From: Flavobacteriaceae bacterium UBA2000
Lineage (GTDB): Bacteria; Bacteroidota; Bacteroidia; Flavobacteriales; Flavobacteriaceae
Assembly: GCA_002335345.1 (NCBI GenBank)
Contig: DDCS01000056.1
Location: 1 to 9,737, forward strand
Reading direction: 5' to 3'
Length of the DNA: 9,737 nucleotides
This document shows, in pieces, positions 5,648-9,737 of this stretch; the stretch's first letter is position 1; each line of letters begins with the position of its first letter. The notes under the pieces are model-generated. The model made no database searches and was not told the origin of the DNA. It saw only the letters and a program-made list of their open reading frames with translations. Both the position numbers and the translations under genes were made by a program.

Positions 5648-7873
5648 CCTTTATTTTTAACCTTTGCTGTAGGGAGTCTCTGCGGCAGCCTGTTGGCTCA
5701 AGAGCCACAATCTAAAGACTCAACTCAAATCCAAACCTTAAGTGCGGTACTGCTTAAAGCAACCAAGGCCAAGGCACAGGATCCAATTACACAGTCCAAT
5801 CTTACTGCTCAAGATTTGGCGCCCTTAAACTTGGGGCAAGATTTACCTTATTTAATTCAAAATTTACCCGGTGTCGTGGCGACCAGCGATGCGGGCGCGG
5901 GAATAGGCTATACAGGGCTTCGTGTGCGCGGGAGCGACGCGACTCGTGTGAATGTGAGCATTAATGGGATCCCCTATAACGACGCTGAAAGCCAGGGGGT
6001 GTTTTGGGTTAATTTGCCCGATCTTGGTTCTTCAGTTCAGGACCTGCAGCTGCAACGCGGGGTAGGAAGTACGGCCTTTGGACCAGGCTCCTTCGGGGCA
6101 AGTTTAAATTTGTCCACCGTTAAGGCTCAAGCCGAGCCAAGCCTTCAAATTCAGAGCAGTGGTGGTTCTTTTAACACCCAAAGACATAATCTCAAATTTT
6201 CTTCTGGACCACTTTCCGACGGTTTTTCATTTTCTGGCCGCTTGTCTAAAATTGACAGTGACGGTTATATTGAGCGCGCTTCTAGTGATTTGGCGGCCTA
6301 TTGGCTTCAGGGAGATTACGAATCCAAACACAGTAAAATTAGCCTTATCGGATTTGGGGGTCGTGAGATTACTTATCAGTCCTGGTACGGAATTGATCAG
6401 GCGACAATGGATGAAAATCGGCGCTTTAATCCTGCGGGGGCTCAATTTGATGATCAGGGGAACCTAGAAGGCTTTTACGATCAACAAGTGGATAACTACA
6501 AACAAGATCATGTCCAATTGCTTTGGAGTCAAGATTTATCAGACCGTTGGGACAGTCAACTCTCATTGAATTACACCCATGGTCGTGGTTTTTTTGAAGA
6601 GTATGTGGATGCGTGGTATAGCCAGTCGGTTCAATTTAGCAGTGATGCCGATTTGGCGACTTATGGTTTAAATCCAGTTGTCGTGGATGGTCAAAGTATA
6701 AGTGCTACAGATTTAGTGCGGCGACGTTGGTTGAACAATAATTTTTACGCCCTTAATGCTCATTTGAATTATCAGGGGCCTGAGATTGAATGGACCTCCG
6801 GAATTTACACAAGTTATTACGGTGGCGATCATTTTGGAGAATTGATTTGGGCGCGATACGCCCCAGCGGCTAATCCAAGACAACGGTATTACTCGGGTAA
6901 TGGAGACAAAAATGAGACCAGCATTTTCTCAAAAGTAAACTGGCACATGGACAAAAATTGGTCTGTTTATGGGGATCTACAAGAGCGCTGGATCAGTTAT
7001 CGCACCTCAGGCATCACTTCTGATTTAGTACCGCTGAATGTGCGCCAAGACTATGCATTTTTCAATCCGAAATTTGGGGTGACTAGAAATTTTGGCAGGG
7101 ATCAATTGCTCTACGCTTCTTTTGGGCGTTCGCACAGGGAACCCCGACGCAGTGATTTCGAGCAGGGTGTTTTTACTCCAGAACGCTTGGATGATTTTGA
7201 ACTTGGTTGGCGTGCTCATGGTCAATCGACCAAAGGCCTGGCTTATAAATACAGTGTTGTGGCTTATTACATGGACTATCAAAACCAACTTGTTTTAACA
7301 GGCGCCATCGATAATAGTGGGGCACCTATTCGAGCGACTAGTGGCCGAAGTTATCGTGCCGGAATAGAATTAGAGGGCTCGATGGAGCTTTCAAAAAAAT
7401 GGGGGCTGCAGTCGGCAGTAGCTTGGAGTCAAAATAAAAATTTAGATTTTGTTTCGACGTTTGATGGCGCATTACAAAATTTAGGGAAGACCGATATTTC
7501 ATTCGCACCGAGTTTGATCGCAAGTGGGACACTCGTCTACACGCCTTTTGAGGGCGCGCGTTTTTCTTGGACGACCCGTCATGTGGGAGATCAGTTTATG
7601 AGCAATACAGAAAGCACAGTATCACTTTTACCAGCCTATACCGTTCATGATGTAAGCCTTACCTATGCGATGCCCAAACCCTTGATTGGAAAAACAATGT
7701 CCGTGCAGGTGTTGGCCAACAATATTTTTAGTGCGGTGTATAGCAGCAATGGCTACTACTACACTTATGATGATGATTTTTCTGTGCCCGATACGATAAC
7801 GACCATAGAAGGAACGGGGTATTATCCTCAAGCCTTGTTCAATATTTTGGCTGGAGTAACCCTTGGATTTTAA
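5642..7873 (+). CDS. TonB-dependent outer-membrane receptor, probably thiamine uptake (Omr1-like)
   Basis: Energised outer-membrane transporter of 743 residues. A signal peptide (hydrophobic residues 4-18, cleavage likely after LLA-19) is followed by a short periplasmic tail with a TonB-box-like SAVLLKATK (34-42). The plug domain spans about 48-160, with DLPYLIQNLPGVV, the very conserved GYTGLRVRGSDATRVNVSI (89-107), NGIPYNDAESQGVFWVNLP and the plug end QLQRGVGSTAFGPGSFGASLNL. The rest is a beta-barrel rich in aromatic alternation, ending in a terminal Phe (LAGVTLGF) as outer-membrane proteins do. There is no N-terminal carboxypeptidase-like domain and no SusD partner nearby, so it is not a glycan-type receptor. 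The upstream TPP riboswitch makes thiamine, its phosphates or a precursor the best substrate guess. It appears monocistronic: the next gene is on the other strand and its stop overlaps by 4 bases. Confidence 0.93.
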   Translation: MKPLFLTFAVGSLCGSLLAQEPQSKDSTQIQTLSAVLLKATKAKAQDPITQSNLTAQDLAPLNLGQDLPYLIQNLPGVVATSDAGAGIGYTGLRVRGSDATRVNVSINGIPYNDAESQGVFWVNLPDLGSSVQDLQLQRGVGSTAFGPGSFGASLNLSTVKAQAEPSLQIQSSGGSFNTQRHNLKFSSGPLSDGFSFSGRLSKIDSDGYIERASSDLAAYWLQGDYESKHSKISLIGFGGREITYQSWYGIDQATMDENRRFNPAGAQFDDQGNLEGFYDQQVDNYKQDHVQLLWSQDLSDRWDSQLSLNYTHGRGFFEEYVDAWYSQSVQFSSDADLATYGLNPVVVDGQSISATDLVRRRWLNNNFYALNAHLNYQGPEIEWTSGIYTSYYGGDHFGELIWARYAPAANPRQRYYSGNGDKNETSIFSKVNWHMDKNWSVYGDLQERWISYRTSGITSDLVPLNVRQDYAFFNPKFGVTRNFGRDQLLYASFGRSHREPRRSDFEQGVFTPERLDDFELGWRAHGQSTKGLAYKYSVVAYYMDYQNQLVLTGAIDNSGAPIRATSGRSYRAGIELEGSMELSKKWGLQSAVAWSQNKNLDFVSTFDGALQNLGKTDISFAPSLIASGTLVYTPFEGARFSWTTRHVGDQFMSNTESTVSLLPAYTVHDVSLTYAMPKPLIGKTMSVQVLANNIFSAVYSSNGYYYTYDDDFSVPDTITTIEGTGYYPQALFNILAGVTLGF

Positions 7874-8313
7874 TTGCTGATGATCAACACATCACCGTTG
7901 CGCTGAGCGCGATATGGGAGCATTGGATACGCTTGGCTTTCAGATTGGTGCTGTCCGGTAACCAGATCGTAACTATTGCCATCGCTGCAGGGGCAAGTCG
8001 CGACGATGCCCTGAAGGGTCATCGTAGAGCAGTTATTTGGACTGTGGTTTGGGTCGCTTAAATCGAAGGCAGTGTAGAGGCTGTTGTTGACGTTATAAAC
8101 CACAACGCCGCGAACCCCTTGATTGCTGAGCACGACAAAATTACCGGGATATTTCAACAGGTTGTATTGGGGTAAGTTAAGATTTAAATTAAGTGAGACG
8201 GGAATCGGGTTTAAATATGGATTATTAATCAGCCGAGTATCGTCTTCACCCCCACAGCTCATCACGGTAAAAATAAGAACAGTCCAGAGGGGATAGGGGA
8301 ATAATTTTTTCAT
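7870..8313 (-). CDS. Lipoprotein with degenerate Rieske-like domain
   Basis: A 147-residue protein with a lipoprotein signal peptide: KK start, hydrophobic core and TVMSC ending at Cys20, then GGEDD. Acidic residues just after the lipid-bearing Cys can favour surface display in Bacteroidota. Hydrophobic beta-rich segments follow (FVVLSNQGVRGVVVYNV, then LYTAFDLSDPNH), and the C-terminal part TCPCSDGNSYDLVTG (106-120) resembles the second Rieske box 'CPCHGS.FD..TG'. The expected cluster ligands are altered: Ser110 stands where the box has His, and the first 'C.H' box reads DPNH (87-90), with extra Cys at 95, 107 and 109. A normal [2Fe-2S] Rieske centre is therefore unlikely; the Cys may form disulfides in the periplasm. 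I recall similar lipoproteins as common in flavobacteria, without known function. It converges on the receptor gene with overlapping stops (TTAA). Confidence 0.8.
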   Translation of the reverse strand: MKKLFPYPLWTVLIFTVMSCGGEDDTRLINNPYLNPIPVSLNLNLNLPQYNLLKYPGNFVVLSNQGVRGVVVYNVNNSLYTAFDLSDPNHSPNNCSTMTLQGIVATCPCSDGNSYDLVTGQHQSESQAYPMLPYRAQRNGDVLIISN

Positions 8314-8384
8314 GGATTTGATTAAAAATCGACTTTTTAGTACAACGCGAAATTTACGATAAAGTTATCAGAATAAAATTTTTA

Positions 8385-8392
8385 TATCTTTG
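8385..8392 (+). promoter_or_regulatory. Predicted -7 element of the greA-HIT operon
   Basis: TATCTTTG matches TAnnTTTG exactly. No clear TTG stands about 19 bases upstream, so the -33 part is missing or degenerate. Transcription would start around 8398-8402, leaving a leader of about 95-100 bases before greA. Confidence 0.45.
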
Positions 8393-8393
8393 T

Positions 8394-8423
8394 AAGAGAT
8401 CCCATCATGTATGGGATCTTTTT
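8394..8423 (+). terminator. Terminator-like hairpin in the greA leader
   Basis: GATCCCAT (8398-8405) and ATGGGATC (8411-8418) form a perfect 8-bp stem with a 5-base loop, followed directly by TTTTT (8419-8423); A8394, A8395, G8396 and A8397 can extend the stem into the T-run. On the plus strand this has the form of an intrinsic terminator. The minus strand lacks a T-run after the stem. No plus-strand gene ends close by (the receptor ends at 7873), and the predicted greA start site lies at the foot of the stem, so it could act as a leader attenuator or 5' stabilising hairpin. Confidence 0.65.
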
Positions 8424-8496
8424 ATTCCCAACAGCACACCCTGGCTTTAGAAAAAAGGCGTCATGTTCGGGGATATTTTTTTTAAACAAGTCGATT

Positions 8497-8973
8497 ATGA
8501 GTAAAGTATCTTATTACACTGCAGAAGGATTAAAAAAATTGCGCGATGAACTTGATCGTTTGCGTGATGTGGAGCGGCCAAAGGCGTCTCAGGCGATTGC
8601 TGATGCACGCGATAAAGGTGATCTAAGTGAGAATGCGGAATACGATGCGGCCAAAGAGGCTCAAGGCTTGCTCGAATTGCGTATTGCTAAGCTCGAAGAG
8701 ACTTTGGCGGGGGCCCGTTTAATCGATGAATCTCAACTGGATACGTCAAAAGTTTTGGTGCATTCTACGGTGAAAATCAAAAACACCGTAAATAACATGG
8801 AAATGACCTATAAGCTAGTCGCCCAAAGTGAGGCAGATCTTAAGTCAGGAAAAATTTCTGTTGATTCACCCATTGGTAAGGGTTTGTTGGGTAAAAAAGT
8901 TGGTGAAATGGCTGCAATTCAGGTCCCCAACGGCGTAGTGAATTTTGAAATCATACACATTACCCGAGATTAA
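8497..8973 (+). CDS. greA: Transcription elongation factor GreA
   Basis: Binds the secondary channel of RNA polymerase and stimulates cleavage of backtracked RNA, rescuing stalled elongation complexes. The 158-residue length equals that of typical GreA. The N-terminal coiled coil (about 1-75) begins MSKVSYYTAEGLKKL and carries the acidic tip ARDKGDLSENAEYDAAKEAQ, with Asp42 and Glu45 matching the catalytic acidic pair of the family. The C-terminal FKBP-like domain contains SPIGKGLLGKKVGE. The ATG at 8497 gives the standard N-terminus; an in-frame ATG at 8407 would add 30 unrelated residues translated through the leader hairpin and is rejected. The gene is followed after two bases by the HIT gene, so the two are surely cotranscribed. 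A run of eight T (8476-8483) lies shortly before the start codon. Confidence 0.97.
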   Translation: MSKVSYYTAEGLKKLRDELDRLRDVERPKASQAIADARDKGDLSENAEYDAAKEAQGLLELRIAKLEETLAGARLIDESQLDTSKVLVHSTVKIKNTVNNMEMTYKLVAQSEADLKSGKISVDSPIGKGLLGKKVGEMAAIQVPNGVVNFEIIHITRD

Positions 8974-8975
8974 TC

Positions 8976-9371
8976 ATGGCCAGTATCTTTACACAGATTA
9001 TTCAGGGAAATATACCGTGTTATAAAGTGGCAGAGAACGATGATTTCTTGGCTTTTTTGGACATCAATCCCAATGCCAAAGGCCATACCCTTTGCATTCC
9101 AAAAATTGAGGTCGATAAACTATTTGATTTGGATCAAGAAACGTATCACGGACTCATGGAATTTTCTCGAAAAGTGGCCAAAGCTTTGGAGAAAACCGTT
9201 CCGTGCAAGAGAATCGGCATGTCCGTTATCGGCCTTGAGGTACCGCATGTTCATGTGCACTTGATTCCGTTAAATCATATGGAAGATATCAGATTTATTC
9301 AAAAAACTGAAATGAGCGCTCAGCAGCTAGAGGGCTTAGCCCAAGCTATAGCCAGCCATTTTGAAGGCTAA
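8976..9371 (+). CDS. HIT-family protein (histidine triad nucleotide hydrolase, HinT-like)
   Basis: Small cytoplasmic nucleotide-binding hydrolase; HinT-type enzymes cleave purine nucleoside phosphoramidates and acyl-adenylates. In 131 residues it shows the opening SIFTQIIQGNIPCYKVAE, the substrate-pocket segment FLDINPNAKGHTLCIPK, and the histidine triad HVHVHLIP (residues 91-98), in which the middle His93 is the expected nucleophile. There is no zinc-binding Cys set of the kind found in GalT or Fhit-related branches. It lies two bases behind greA, and I recall this greA-HIT pairing from other flavobacteria. Its last 26 bases overlap the end of the opposite-strand gene, and no terminator is visible between them. 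Confidence 0.95.
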   Translation: MASIFTQIIQGNIPCYKVAENDDFLAFLDINPNAKGHTLCIPKIEVDKLFDLDQETYHGLMEFSRKVAKALEKTVPCKRIGMSVIGLEVPHVHVHLIPLNHMEDIRFIQKTEMSAQQLEGLAQAIASHFEG

Positions 9372-9705
9372 TCCAAAGCCCTACTCCGCTGAGTAAAAAC
9401 ATTAAAGCTACCCCGACAGCAATTTTCCCTTTCTTTTTTAGCCTAACCTCCGAGGGCATTGGTTGAAAACATTTTCTTTGATAGGCGTAAACGCGTTCTA
9501 TCGCTTCGTCCCATGATCCGGGGTAAATTTCTTGGCTACAGTGCTGACAAAAAAGTTGTTCTTGGATCTCTGCTGCGGTTATAATGACCCATGAATTCTC
9601 TTTTTGATTTTGAATAAAAGAGAAAACCATGCCCCTTGCAGAAAAACAATTGGGACAGTGATTGTTTATGTCAGCGCGATGTATGACAAATTCTTTGACA
9701 ATCAT
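9346..9705 (-). CDS. Small zinc-ribbon membrane protein of unknown function
   Basis: I do not recognise a named family. The 119-residue protein has two CxxC pairs, HCPNC (Cys17, Cys20) and LFCQHC (Cys53, Cys56), which together look like a four-Cys zinc ribbon. The segment after it, EIYPGSWDEAIERVYAYQRKCF, resembles sequences I recall from other flavobacterial proteins of this size. A basic RLKKKGK stretch leads to one membrane helix (about 94-112) ending near the C-terminus, predicting a tail-anchored inner-membrane protein with the metal site in the cytoplasm. The ATG at 9703-9705 leaves 32 bases to the window edge, where no clear promoter can be judged. It is convergent with, and overlaps, the HIT gene by 26 bases, so mutual antisense transcription is possible. 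Confidence 0.75.
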   Translation of the reverse strand: MIVKEFVIHRADINNHCPNCFSARGMVFSFIQNQKENSWVIITAAEIQEQLFCQHCSQEIYPGSWDEAIERVYAYQRKCFQPMPSEVRLKKKGKIAVGVALMFLLSGVGLWISLQNGWL

Positions 9706-9737
9706 TAGGCAACTTCGGGTAGGTTTATTTCAAGGGT

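Noticed and set aside
5611..5715. Small reading frame from ATG 5611 overlapping the receptor start in another frame
   Set aside because: About 35 codons with no recognisable features; its ATG and C-run are better explained as part of the riboswitch expression platform. A regulatory upstream frame cannot be excluded.
8358..8369. Inverted repeat GATAA-AG-TTATC between the lipoprotein gene and greA
   Set aside because: A short A/T-rich palindrome is expected by chance in such DNA; its position near the greA -33 region is suggestive, but nothing else supports an operator.
8407..8496. 30-residue N-terminal extension of GreA
   Set aside because: It starts inside the leader hairpin and lies before the standard GreA N-terminus MSKVSYYT at 8497.
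1..9737. Mobile elements, CRISPR arrays, defence or phage genes
   Set aside because: None seen: no transposase or integrase motifs, no spaced direct repeats and no target-site duplications; gene content is housekeeping and vitamin-related.

Overview
The window reads as a chromosomal segment of a Flavobacteriia-type member of the Bacteroidota. The evidence is the gene families (bacterial geranylgeranylglyceryl-phosphate synthase, DUF4301, an Omr1-like TonB-dependent receptor, a Rieske-fold lipoprotein), promoters of the TTTG-N19-TAnnTTTG type, and almost no Shine-Dalgarno sequences. I see no insertion sequences, CRISPR arrays, tRNA or rRNA genes, and nothing that marks a horizontally acquired island. 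The exact genus cannot be read from the sequence.

Layout. Bases 1-1106 (minus strand) hold most of ahcY (S-adenosylhomocysteine hydrolase), cut off at the window edge. A short divergent promoter region leads into a tight plus-strand operon at 1167-5327: an Sfp-type phosphopantetheinyl transferase, an archaeal-type ether-lipid synthase (GGGP synthase), a PnuC/PnuT-family vitamin transporter, a NadR-like P-loop kinase, and a DUF4301 protein. These genes overlap or nearly touch. A weak terminator candidate is followed by a clear promoter and a TPP riboswitch (about 5444-5547) that precedes a 743-residue TonB-dependent receptor, most likely for thiamine. Converging on it is a small lipoprotein with a degenerate Rieske-like domain. 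From about 8385 rightward comes a greA-HIT operon with an unusual terminator-like hairpin in the greA leader. A convergent gene for a small zinc-ribbon membrane protein closes the window.

How the genes fit together. The receptor (outer membrane), the PnuC-family permease (inner membrane) and the NadR-like kinase (cytoplasm) could form an uptake-and-trapping route for a vitamin: thiamine, judging from the riboswitch, or nicotinamide riboside, judging from the kinase. DUF4301 carries motifs that resemble nucleotidyltransferases and may act on a related compound. Only the receptor has a visible TPP element.

Most interesting points: the NadR-like kinase has no ATG, GTG or TTG start before its P-loop and lies in frame directly behind the pnuC stop codon; the receptor mRNA can fold a hairpin over its own start codon downstream of the riboswitch; a kinase/nucleotidyltransferase-like pair overlaps directly; and greA has a terminator-like hairpin at the very start of its predicted transcript.
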